A stretch of 9,176 bases of DNA from Synechococcus sp. UW140 (GTDB taxonomy: Bacteria; Cyanobacteriota; Cyanobacteriia; PCC-6307; Cyanobiaceae). This document shows, piece after piece, positions 1 through 6,131 of this stretch (position 1 is the first letter of the stretch; the number at the start of each line of letters is the position of its first letter). The stretch is from assembly GCA_945878795.1 (NCBI GenBank), contig CAMDWF010000072.1, forward strand, positions 1 to 9,176, in the 5' to 3' direction. The notes under the pieces are model-generated. The model ran no database searches, was not told the origin of the DNA, and saw only the letters and a list, made by a program, of their open reading frames with translations. The translations under genes and the position numbers were made by a program.

Positions 1-831
1 GTCAACAAGCAGATTAAGGGAATATCCCTGGGCCTGGTTGATGACGACATCGCGTACACCTGGACATCCCAGCAACAGATTGCGCAACCGTGCCGATTCC
101 TCAATGTCACTAAATTCTTTGGCTTTCAAGGTAACGCGTTCACCACCGAGTGCCTGCTTAAGTTCGGCTGGCGTACCTTCGGCAATGACTGAACCCGAAT
201 CAAAAATAGCCAATCGATCGGAAAGTGCATCGATTTCTTCGAGATAATGGCTACTTAATACTATGGTAACACCTTGATCACGAAGCTGGCGAAGGACTTG
301 CCAAACAACAGCACGACTTTCAATATCTAAACCAACTGTAGGTTCGTCAAGCACCAGCAACTGGGGAGCATGCAATAGACCTGCCGCCAAATCTAGGCGA
401 CGGCGCATACCGCCTGAATAGGATCCGCAGCGACGATCGACCCATTCCCGCATGTCGAGGAGATTGATCAATTCAGAGATCCTTATATCGCGCAGATTTC
501 GCGGTAAATGATAAAGATCAGACTGAAACAAGAGTAATTCGCGGCCGGTCAGAATTTTGTCAATGGCTACATCTTGAGCCACGTAGCCCAGCAAGCGACG
601 CACTTGCCTTGGTTGGCTGAGGGCATTGATCCCCGCAACCATCACCGTACCTGAATCAGGGGCCAACAAGGTACAGAGAATGCGCAGGCAAGTGCTCTTT
701 CCTGATCCGTTGGGTCCCAGAATGCCGTACAGCATGCCCCTGGGCACCTGCAGGGAAAGATCATTGAGGGCCTTGACAGGCTGGTGCTTTCCGCCCCCGT
801 AGGATTTGCTGAGGTGTTGAAGCTCGATCAA
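1..831 (-). CDS. ABC transporter ATP-binding protein, export (CcmA/DrrA-like) type, partial
   Basis: Nucleotide-binding subunit of an ABC exporter; it would energise a separate membrane permease, which is not in the window. The first 277 residues are visible and the frame is open to the left edge, so the C-terminus is missing. Motifs in order: Walker A GPNGSGKST (residues 39-47), Q-loop YVAQD (83-87), ABC signature YSGGM (138-142), Walker B with catalytic Glu LLVLDEP (158-164), D-loop GLD (167-169) and H-loop His195 in SSHYLEE. The SSHYLEE switch and the following DRLAIFDSG segment resemble the daunorubicin/multidrug and Nod-type subfamily. The start is taken as TTG at 829-831: an in-frame TAG lies 13 codons upstream, no ATG or GTG lies between them, and the encoded LIELQHLSKSYG matches the usual N-terminus of the family. 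No clear Shine-Dalgarno sequence is seen. It lies 60 bp downstream of ctaB on the same strand, probably co-transcribed. The substrate cannot be told from sequence. Confidence 0.93.
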   Translation of the reverse strand, partial: MIELQHLSKSYGGGKHQPVKALNDLSLQVPRGMLYGILGPNGSGKSTCLRILCTLLAPDSGTVMVAGINALSQPRQVRRLLGYVAQDVAIDKILTGRELLLFQSDLYHLPRNLRDIRISELINLLDMREWVDRRCGSYSGGMRRRLDLAAGLLHAPQLLVLDEPTVGLDIESRAVVWQVLRQLRDQGVTIVLSSHYLEEIDALSDRLAIFDSGSVIAEGTPAELKQALGGERVTLKAKEFSDIEESARLRNLLLGCPGVRDVVINQAQGYSLNLLVD

Positions 832-881
832 ACGGTGGATGACCCAAGGGGCCCAAGGAAACTCAATCTAGGCAATCATCG

Positions 882-905
882 TGCCCCCTGGCTACGCCAG
901 GGGCA
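882..905 (-). other. Stem-loop over the ctaB stop codon
   Basis: CCCCTGGC (885-892) pairs perfectly with GCCAGGGG (896-903) around a 3-nt loop. A bulged C extends the stem by two more pairs to 882/905. The TAG stop of ctaB (892-894) lies within the stem and loop. No T-run follows in the direction of transcription, so it is not a standard intrinsic terminator. It may protect a 3' end or attenuate expression of the downstream ABC gene. Confidence 0.45.
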
Positions 906-1902
906 GCCCTGAGTTTGAAGAGAAGATCTGCAGTAGCTCCAGGGGGTTAACAGAGGCTGTAACCAGTGGAGTTCTTGAGAGCACGAGCAAAAGGCAAACA
1001 CCAAACAAATAAAGGATCGACCAGCGGAAAAGACTGCGGGCAGGAAGCGGATCCTCAGGCTGAAGACGCAGGCGGTCGATTAACTGCAGCAAACGGGCAT
1101 TGAACGGCAGGATCAGAACTCCGTAAAACCAACCCCCAGTAGGCAAAGCCAGAATACCGAAAAAACTCATGAAGATGGTCAGAAGACCATATATGCTGAT
1201 CCATCTAGCAGTCACCTTTGCCCCTTTGACAACCGGCAGCATTGGGATTCCTACCGAACGGTAATCCTCACGAAGAAGCAAGGCGAGGGACCAAAAATGG
1301 GCTGGGGTCCAAAGCATCACCAATGAAAACAGCCACAATCCTCCCCAACCCGGATGGGAAGATGCCGCCACTGCACCAACAAGCGGAGGAATCGCCCCCG
1401 CAAGTCCACCAATGACGATGTTCTGACTTGTTCTTGGTTTGAGCCAGGCGGTATAGAGAAGAACGTAGCTACAGAGCCCGATCAAGCACAAAGCTGCCGC
1501 CAACGGATTAACCAGAAGCGTCAACACTAGAACCGAAGTTGTGGTGAGGCTGATGGCTAACGCTAGGGCCTGATATTGGGTCAGCCTTCCAGAAGGAAGG
1601 GCTCGCCGACTGGTTCTCACCATCTTGGCATCAAGATCCTGTTCCCAGAGACAGTTCAGGACGCCTGCAGCGGCAGCGGCTAGGGCGCCTCCAACCAAAG
1701 TGGCAAGAAATCGAACTGGTGCCAAAGGCCAGGGTTCTGCCACGGCCATGCCGCCAACCGTGGTGGCCAGCAAAAGGGGAATTAATCGGGGCTTGAGAAC
1801 CTCCAACCAGGCCGGAAGTTGGCGTCTGGTGGATGTCGCCTGGGCAGCTTGGGGATTGGCTGGAGCCCCTTGATAAGCAGACAGATTAATAGACCTAACC
1901 AA
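892..1902 (-). CDS. ctaB: Protoheme IX farnesyltransferase (heme O synthase)
   Basis: Integral membrane UbiA-family prenyltransferase that transfers the farnesyl group of FPP to the vinyl group of heme B, giving heme O for the terminal oxidase. With the start chosen here it has 336 residues and many hydrophobic segments. The first prenyl-diphosphate/Mg site is NCLWEQDLDAKM (about residues 83-94) followed by VRTSRRALPSGR. The second is DYRSVGIPMLPV (about 213-224). KPRTSQNIVIGG and WTPAHFW are also typical of CtaB/COX10. The first motif reads EQDLD where most relatives have DRDID. The frame also opens with a TTG at 1909-1911, but the AGGAGG at 1912-1917 touches that codon. The TTG at 1900-1902 has an ideal 9-nt spacing and is preferred. 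The gene overlaps the end of ctaA by 8 bp, so the two are probably translationally coupled. Confidence 0.95.
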   Translation of the reverse strand: MVRSINLSAYQGAPANPQAAQATSTRRQLPAWLEVLKPRLIPLLLATTVGGMAVAEPWPLAPVRFLATLVGGALAAAAAGVLNCLWEQDLDAKMVRTSRRALPSGRLTQYQALALAISLTTTSVLVLTLLVNPLAAALCLIGLCSYVLLYTAWLKPRTSQNIVIGGLAGAIPPLVGAVAASSHPGWGGLWLFSLVMLWTPAHFWSLALLLREDYRSVGIPMLPVVKGAKVTARWISIYGLLTIFMSFFGILALPTGGWFYGVLILPFNARLLQLIDRLRLQPEDPLPARSLFRWSILYLFGVCLLLVLSRTPLVTASVNPLELLQIFSSNSGLPLA

Positions 1903-2878
1903 AATTAACAACCTCCTGGCCGGGCCATGAGCTAGAAGTCATCAACAGGGTTCGACCGATAGCGGCTCCAAGCAGGGCCACAAGCAAAGCAGCTATCAAT
2001 TGATGGGAAATGGTTAACAAAGGAATTTCCAAATGAACAATCAAATTGAATCTACCGATGAACACTTGGCCCCATCCAAAAGCAACTGACAGAAAGCAGA
2101 AAGACTTCAACATTCTCTGGGAACCGGGAAGGAAAGCCGCACCGATGGCCATGGACATCAAACCAAATAAAACGGGGTAGGCCATCAAACGATGGTTCAT
2201 CAGCCAATAACAAGATTCGCCCAGATCCAAGCAACGTTCTGCCGCCCATTGACTTGCCATCAGGGCACCGACAATGCATTGGGCCAGCAAAGCAAGCATC
2301 ACCGATAAGGGCAAGGGCCACCACCACTTTGGCAGTTGTGGAGGTAGTTCCAAAGAGAAACCGCCAACTTCAAGAATTTGGCGCTTGCACCGCAAGGCTT
2401 GATCGGTCGCGCACAGGTGCAGCAACAGCACCAAGGCAGTGCCCAGGTGGGCTGTCACGCTCATGGAAGCCAACTGGGAAGTGACCGTTAAAGCTCCGAG
2501 AGCTGCCTGGATCGCCACCAAAATCAATGCCGTCAGCGTGCACCAGGGAAGCCAGTGGGGCAGAAAGGATCGACGCAGTACGACGATCAAATTAAGGGCT
2601 AGAAGAGCCAACCCAATCAAAAAAGCATCAACTCGATGGAACCATTCCAAGAAAACCTGCAGATTCATCTGCTTGCCAGGCAGCAAGCTTCCATAACAAA
2701 GCGGCCAGTCAGGGCAAGCAAGTCCAGCCTCCATTACCCGTGTGGATCCACCAATAACGATTAAAGCAATAACACCCACAACAAGATGGGACGTGATACC
2801 CTGAACCAATCGCATTAAGCGAACAGGAGCATCCTCAGCAGAACCTGGCAGGAGATCAGCAGCGACAGGGGAAATCAT
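1895..2878 (-). CDS. ctaA: Heme A synthase (COX15/CtaA family)
   Basis: Membrane enzyme that oxidises the C8 methyl of heme O to a formyl group, giving heme A for aa3-type cytochrome c oxidase. It has 327 residues and about eight hydrophobic segments arranged as two similar halves. Candidate heme-ligand histidines are His81 (EWFHRVDA), His144 (TAHLGTA), His229 (MNHRLMA) and His292 (ISHQLIA). The first-half loop has the signature GGSTRVMEAGLACPDWPLC with Cys55 and Cys61. A second Cys pair, Cys216 and Cys223, lies in the other half. The start is ATG at 2876-2878. It is the first gene of the minus-strand unit ctaA-ctaB-ABC and is divergent from cyabrB. In relatives I recall ctaA lying near the oxidase subunit genes ctaCDE; they are not next to it here. 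Confidence 0.95.
   Translation of the reverse strand: MISPVAADLLPGSAEDAPVRLMRLVQGITSHLVVGVIALIVIGGSTRVMEAGLACPDWPLCYGSLLPGKQMNLQVFLEWFHRVDAFLIGLALLALNLIVVLRRSFLPHWLPWCTLTALILVAIQAALGALTVTSQLASMSVTAHLGTALVLLLHLCATDQALRCKRQILEVGGFSLELPPQLPKWWWPLPLSVMLALLAQCIVGALMASQWAAERCLDLGESCYWLMNHRLMAYPVLFGLMSMAIGAAFLPGSQRMLKSFCFLSVAFGWGQVFIGRFNLIVHLEIPLLTISHQLIAALLVALLGAAIGRTLLMTSSSWPGQEVVNFG
1912..1917 (-). promoter_or_regulatory. Shine-Dalgarno of ctaB that decides the start
   Basis: On the minus strand this reads AGGAGG, a perfect anti-SD match. It abuts the TTG at 1909-1911 with no spacer and lies 9 nt from the TTG at 1900-1902, which favours the second as the initiation codon. It is inside the 3' end of ctaA. 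Confidence 0.7.
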
Positions 2879-2928
2879 TTTGGCAATTTTCCATTGCAGT
2901 TCCTGAACGTGCCCTCAGGCCAACACGC

Positions 2929-2934
2929 ATACTA
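2929..2934 (-). promoter_or_regulatory. Possible -10 element for the ctaA operon
   Basis: The minus strand reads TAGTAT here, 4 of 6 matches to TATAAT. It would place a transcription start roughly 40-45 nt before the ctaA ATG. No convincing -35 hexamer is found at 16-18 bp, so this is only a candidate. Confidence 0.25.
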
Positions 2935-2949
2935 GCGGGATCGAGAAAG

Positions 2950-3036
2950 ATGAGTGTCTCAACACAATTAGTTCTAAACACGTTGGAATCGTATATCAAA
3001 CACCTGTCTCAAACTCAGATCCCAGCAGGCGAATAA
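2950..3036 (+). CDS. Possible small ORF, 28 aa, unidentified
   Basis: An ATG-TAA frame in the ctaA/cyabrB intergenic region encodes a 28-residue polar peptide beginning MSVSTQLVLNTLES and ending IPAGE. A purine-rich GAGAAAG directly precedes the ATG, too close for a good ribosome binding site. A second ATG frame of 19 codons (3039-3098, beginning MTMVSTLN) starts 2 nt after its stop. Neither resembles a family I know. A frame this short is expected by chance at this base composition, so coding is unproven. Confidence 0.15.
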   Translation: MSVSTQLVLNTLESYIKHLSQTQIPAGE

Positions 3037-3039
3037 CGA

Positions 3040-3051
3040 TGACCATGGTCA
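3040..3051. promoter_or_regulatory. 12-bp perfect palindrome, candidate operator
   Basis: TGACCATGGTCA is a perfect inverted repeat 99 bp before the cyabrB ATG, between divergent ctaA and cyabrB. Such symmetry fits a dimeric regulator, but no factor is recognised and it does not match the NtcA pattern GTA-N8-TAC. A 12-bp palindrome occurs by chance about once per 4 kb. Confidence 0.25.
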
Positions 3052-3150
3052 GTACACTTAATTTGGCTTGTTGCTCTTTGCTTGGAAACCCTTGCTAAGC
3101 CGGCCTTTCGCTCGGCAGAATCAGTGCAGAAGTCTCTGGGCATGTGACCT

Positions 3151-3570
3151 ATGACGCTTTTTAGGGCATCGGCCGGTGCCGAACCCATTCCCACCCCAGC
3201 CACCAGCCCCCTTGAAGGCAAAGCGCTTCTGGACAAGGCTCGCTCTCTGGGGAACCGGCCGGAAGATCAGATCGCCCGGGGCTGTGGCTATGTCGGTCCG
3301 AGTGGCCGGGTGCTGAAAAAGAGTTTCTACCGAGCCTTGGTGGCAGCCAAGGGCTACTCCCTGCCATCAGCCAGCAGCAACTCGAGCCTCAGCCGCGGCC
3401 GTCAAGCCGAATTTCGCACCCGGGTTCACGGCAACGGCAACCTGCTGATTGGCCAGGCCTACACCCGGCGCATGGGCCTTGAACCCGGCCAGGAGTTCCG
3501 CATTGAGTTGCATCGAGAAACCGGCTCGATCTGGCTGCTTCCCTTGGAAGGACAAGGCGCAGCTAGCTGA
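3151..3570 (+). CDS. cyAbrB-type transcriptional regulator (AbrB family)
   Basis: DNA-binding regulator of the cyanobacteria-specific AbrB family, whose members are reported to influence carbon/nitrogen balance and stress genes. It has 139 residues. The family's N-terminal conserved region is visible at about 20-70: PLEGKALLDKARSLGN, then ARGCGYVGPSGR, then FYRALVAAKGYSLP. The AbrB-like swapped-hairpin domain lies at the C-terminus, about 83-132: GRQAEFRTRVHGNGNLLIGQ, AYTRRMGLEPGQEFRIEL. A C-terminal rather than N-terminal AbrB fold is typical of the cyanobacterial group. A linker of Ser/Asn (about 72-81) separates the two parts. The ATG at 3151 has only a weak upstream SD-like stretch. It is monocistronic by context: divergent from ctaA and convergent with ribE 41 bp away. 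Base composition is markedly GC-richer than the ctaA side. Confidence 0.92.
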   Translation: MTLFRASAGAEPIPTPATSPLEGKALLDKARSLGNRPEDQIARGCGYVGPSGRVLKKSFYRALVAAKGYSLPSASSNSSLSRGRQAEFRTRVHGNGNLLIGQAYTRRMGLEPGQEFRIELHRETGSIWLLPLEGQGAAS

Positions 3571-3592
3571 ATCACCCATCCTGCGGCGGTAC

Positions 3593-3611
3593 GCCCATCG
3601 GGCTCCTTTTC
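3593..3611 (+). terminator. Weak candidate terminator of cyabrB
   Basis: A 4-bp stem GCCC/GGGC with loop ATC (3593-3603) is followed by TCCTTTTCT in the 41-bp gap between convergent cyabrB and ribE. The location is right, but the stem is short and the T-run imperfect. Confidence 0.3.
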
Positions 3612-4307
3612 TCACCATCCTTGGGAACGCAGCCAGGCGGCACTGATCGAGATGGGTCCTGGGGCTTCCCCTTCAGATCCTTGATTTGGACCAAGGAATG
3701 GAGGAGGGCCGCCCTGGCCCCGGGGATAGAGCAAACGTTCGGTGTATTTCGCTAACAGGTCGATCTCCAGATTCAACCGGTCACCCACTTGCCGGTATTG
3801 AAGGGTGGTGGCGATCCAAGTGTGGGGGATAACAGCGATCCAGAAGCGGCGGCCATCTTGATCGCAGCCCGCAAGTGTCAGGCTAACGCCATCCAGGGCA
3901 ATGCTGGCCTTTTCGCATAGATAGCGACCATGGTGGTGGGGATCACAACCCACCTCTAGCTGCCAGGACGCTGGCTGGCGCTGGATCCCCAGGATCTTGC
4001 CCTGGCCATCGACATGGCCGCTCACCAGGTGACCTCCCAACCGGTCAGAGAGGCGCAACGCTGGTTCGAGATTGACCCAGCCACCCTCATCCGCCTTGGC
4101 GGCCAAGCTGGTGCGGGCCAGGGTCTCTTCGCTGACGTCGGCCTGAAAGCCATCGCCCACCAAACTGGAAACAGTGAGACACACCCCATCCACGGCGATG
4201 CTGTCACCAAGCTCGAGGGGGCCAAGGGCCTGCAGATCGCCCCTGACCCGTACCCCGGAACGCCATCGCTGTAAACGGGCCATGGTTCGCACCAATCCGG
4301 TGAACAT
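3612..4307 (-). CDS. ribE: Riboflavin synthase, alpha subunit
   Basis: Cytosolic enzyme of the last step of riboflavin synthesis: dismutation of two 6,7-dimethyl-8-ribityllumazine molecules into riboflavin and a pyrimidinedione. It has 231 residues and starts with the diagnostic MFTGLV. Two lumazine-binding beta-barrel repeats are visible. The first, about 1-95, contains GDSIAVDGVCLTV and ends near SDRLGGHLVSGHVDG. The second, about 98-190, contains KASIALDGVSLTL, FWIAVIPHTWIATTL and GDRLNLEIDLLAKYTERL. A Gly/Pro-rich insert of about 24 residues (195-218) separates the core from the terminal helix ISAAWLRSQGW, making the protein somewhat longer than the usual 210-220. ATG at 4305-4307 is preceded by GGAG (4313-4316) at 5-nt spacing. 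It is divergent from the BFN gene, 68 bp between starts. Some organisms call this gene ribC. Confidence 0.96.
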   Translation of the reverse strand: MFTGLVRTMARLQRWRSGVRVRGDLQALGPLELGDSIAVDGVCLTVSSLVGDGFQADVSEETLARTSLAAKADEGGWVNLEPALRLSDRLGGHLVSGHVDGQGKILGIQRQPASWQLEVGCDPHHHGRYLCEKASIALDGVSLTLAGCDQDGRRFWIAVIPHTWIATTLQYRQVGDRLNLEIDLLAKYTERLLYPRGQGGPPPFLGPNQGSEGEAPGPISISAAWLRSQGW

Positions 4308-4329
4308 CTCAGCTCCGCTGGCTGCTGGT

Positions 4330-4335
4330 CATAAT
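4330..4335 (+). promoter_or_regulatory. Possible -10 element of the BFN/aldo-keto reductase unit
   Basis: CATAAT (5 of 6 matches to TATAAT) lies 40 nt before the BFN ATG in the 68-bp gap between divergent starts. There is no good -35. The opposite strand over this site is also AT-rich and could hold the ribE promoter. Confidence 0.3.
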
Positions 4336-4375
4336 CAAGCAATGGGCGGATGCTGGGGAAGTCTTTGAGGCAACC

Positions 4376-4954
4376 ATGGTCGAGATGAGCGTGGCGGGCA
4401 TTGCCCTCGATGCGGCCAGCCGCAGTCCAATTGTGCTGTTGCGGGACCCCTCCGGCCGGCGCCAGGTCCCCATATGGATCGACCAGGCCCAAGCCCAGAA
4501 TATCCTCGCAGGCATCAACCGGGAACGCTCACCCCGTCCCCTCAGCCATGACCTGATGGCCCAATTGATGGCTGCAGGAGGCCTCGCCCTTGATCGGGTG
4601 ATCATCCATGCCATTGAAGACAACACCTTCCGGGCCGTGCTCAAACTCACCAACGCCACTGGCGAGGCCCTCGAACTGGATGCCCGTCCCAGTGACGCCA
4701 TTGCCCTGGCCCTGCGCACCGGCAGCACCATCTGGATGCTGGAGGAGGTGGTTGTGGATGCCTCGATTCCAGTCGATGCCGAGGCCGATGCCGTGGACCA
4801 GGAGGATTTCAGGCGTTTTCTGGATCAGACCACTCCCGCCGCCCTGATTAGACATCTGCGCCAGACCCGTCAGGACGATCCTGCAACAACGGAGTTGCCG
4901 GCCGGCGAAGAAGACTCTGAAGACGACCTCCCCTCCGATGCTGCCAGCCCCTGA
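4376..4954 (+). CDS. BFN-domain (DUF151) protein
   Basis: Member of the bifunctional nuclease (BFN/DUF151) family. Plant members are reported to have DNase and RNase activity; bacterial and cyanobacterial members are mostly uncharacterised. It has 192 residues. The BFN domain spans about 1-135: MSVAGIALDAASRSPIVLLRD, VPIWIDQAQAQNI (32-43), LMAQLM (60-65), RVIIHAIEDNTFRAVL (74-89) and the signature ARPSDAIALALR (103-114). The C-terminal 55 residues are an acidic, low-complexity tail rich in Glu/Asp (GEEDSEDDLPSD near the end), probably disordered. ATG at 4376 has GAGG at 4367-4370 with 5-nt spacing. The last 17 bp are overlapped by the aldo/keto reductase start, so the two are likely co-translated. 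Biochemical function is not established from sequence. Confidence 0.9.
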   Translation: MVEMSVAGIALDAASRSPIVLLRDPSGRRQVPIWIDQAQAQNILAGINRERSPRPLSHDLMAQLMAAGGLALDRVIIHAIEDNTFRAVLKLTNATGEALELDARPSDAIALALRTGSTIWMLEEVVVDASIPVDAEADAVDQEDFRRFLDQTTPAALIRHLRQTRQDDPATTELPAGEEDSEDDLPSDAASP

Positions 4955-6131
4955 ATCCGGCGGAGAGTCACATGGGGCCGCAGCTAAGACCCACCGAAGC
5001 AGCGGACGGAGGCCGTTTGGCCCAGGCCCAGCCGTTTCCCTGTTCACTCTCGGCACAATGCGAGCGGTGGATTCTCTGGAGCAGATGCAGGCGGTGGTCT
5101 GGGCCGCCCTCGAAGTCGGCATCAACCACCTGGAGACGGCACCGGCCTATGGACCGGCGGAAACCTTTCTGGGCCAAGCCCTGCGCCATCTAAGCGAACA
5201 GGGGTCCCTGGAGCGCCAAGACCTTGTGCTGACCAGCAAGTTGCTGCCAGGGGGCACCGCCCCGGAGGGACAGCAGGCTGTGCAAGCCAGCCTGCAACGC
5301 CTGGGGGTCGCCTGCATGGACAATCTGGCCGTGCATGGCCTGAACACTCCTGAGCAACTGGCATGGGTCCTCCATGGTCCCGGCTCGGAACTACTGGACA
5401 CCCTGCTAGCGGAAGGTCTGGTGGGACAAGTGGGCTTCAGCAGCCATGGGCACAACGATCTGATCAAACGTGCTCTGGACAGTGGACGCTTCAGCTTCTG
5501 CAGCTTGCATTTGCATCTGTTCGATCAGGAACGCCTACTACTGGCCCAGCGGGCCCTGGCCCAGGGACTGGGCGTTATGGCCATCTCACCCGCGGACAAA
5601 GGGGGCCGGCTGCAGGATCCGCCCCCCCTCCTGGTGGCGGACTGCGCCCCTTTCGCACCCCTGCAACTCGCCTACCGCTTTCTGCTGAGCCAGGGCATCA
5701 GCACCTTGACGCTTGGGGCCACGCGCCCAGCCGATCTCAACTGGGCCAAGCAACTGGGCGATGCCGCAGGGCCCTTGAGCGACCAAGAGAGGCAGGCCAT
5801 TGAGCAGCTCCACAGGGCTGGACGGGAGCGGCTGGGCAACGAATGGTGCGGCCAGTGCCGTGCCTGTCTTCCCTGCCCCCAACAGGTGCCTATCCCCGCT
5901 TTGCTGCGGCTGAGGCAGATGGCGTTGGGCCATGGCATGGAGGCCTTCGCCACCGAGCGCTACAACCTCATCGGCCGGGCCGGGGCCTGGTGGGAACAGG
6001 TGAATGCCCAGGCTTGCCTGGGCTGCGGGGAGTGCCTACCCCGCTGCCCCCACTCTCTGCCAATCCCGGAGCTGTTGGCCGACACCCACCGCCGCCTCTC
6101 GGCAGCGCCCCGCCGCCGGCTCTGGGATTAG
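4938..6131 (+). CDS. Aldo/keto reductase with C-terminal ferredoxin-type 2x[4Fe-4S] domain
   Basis: Predicted cytosolic oxidoreductase of 397 residues: an aldo/keto reductase TIM barrel (about 32-295) fused to a ferredoxin-like tail. Barrel landmarks are VSLFTLGTMRA (33-43), GINHLETAPAYGPAE (61-75), LTSKLLP (98-104), LAVHGL (130-135), VGFSSHG (165-171) and TLGATRP (258-264). By alignment of motifs the catalytic tetrad is Glu66, Tyr71, Lys101 and His133, with Glu where Asp is usual. The tail has CGQCRACLPCP (Cys304, 307, 310, 313) and CLGCGECLPRCP (Cys360, 363, 366, 370), both [4Fe-4S] patterns. The physiological substrate and electron partner are unknown. The start is ATG at 4938: no other ATG, GTG or TTG occurs in frame before Met41, which would lie inside the barrel. 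It has no SD sequence and overlaps the BFN gene by 17 bp, pointing to translational coupling. Its 3' end overlaps the convergent lipoprotein gene by 4 bp. Confidence 0.92.
   Translation: MLPAPESGGESHGAAAKTHRSSGRRPFGPGPAVSLFTLGTMRAVDSLEQMQAVVWAALEVGINHLETAPAYGPAETFLGQALRHLSEQGSLERQDLVLTSKLLPGGTAPEGQQAVQASLQRLGVACMDNLAVHGLNTPEQLAWVLHGPGSELLDTLLAEGLVGQVGFSSHGHNDLIKRALDSGRFSFCSLHLHLFDQERLLLAQRALAQGLGVMAISPADKGGRLQDPPPLLVADCAPFAPLQLAYRFLLSQGISTLTLGATRPADLNWAKQLGDAAGPLSDQERQAIEQLHRAGRERLGNEWCGQCRACLPCPQQVPIPALLRLRQMALGHGMEAFATERYNLIGRAGAWWEQVNAQACLGCGECLPRCPHSLPIPELLADTHRRLSAAPRRRLWD

Noticed and set aside
2955..3012. Direct repeat TGTCTCAA (2955-2962 and 3005-3012), 50 bp apart
   Set aside because: An 8-bp match within a region of this size is close to the chance expectation and has no symmetry or known factor.
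3103..3122. Small imperfect hairpin near GCCGG...TCGGC before cyabrB
   Set aside because: Only about five pairs including a wobble; too weak to call a riboswitch or terminator.
4968..5125. Alternative start for the aldo/keto reductase at the ATG at 4972
   Set aside because: That ATG is in a different reading frame; the reductase frame has no other standard start before the barrel.
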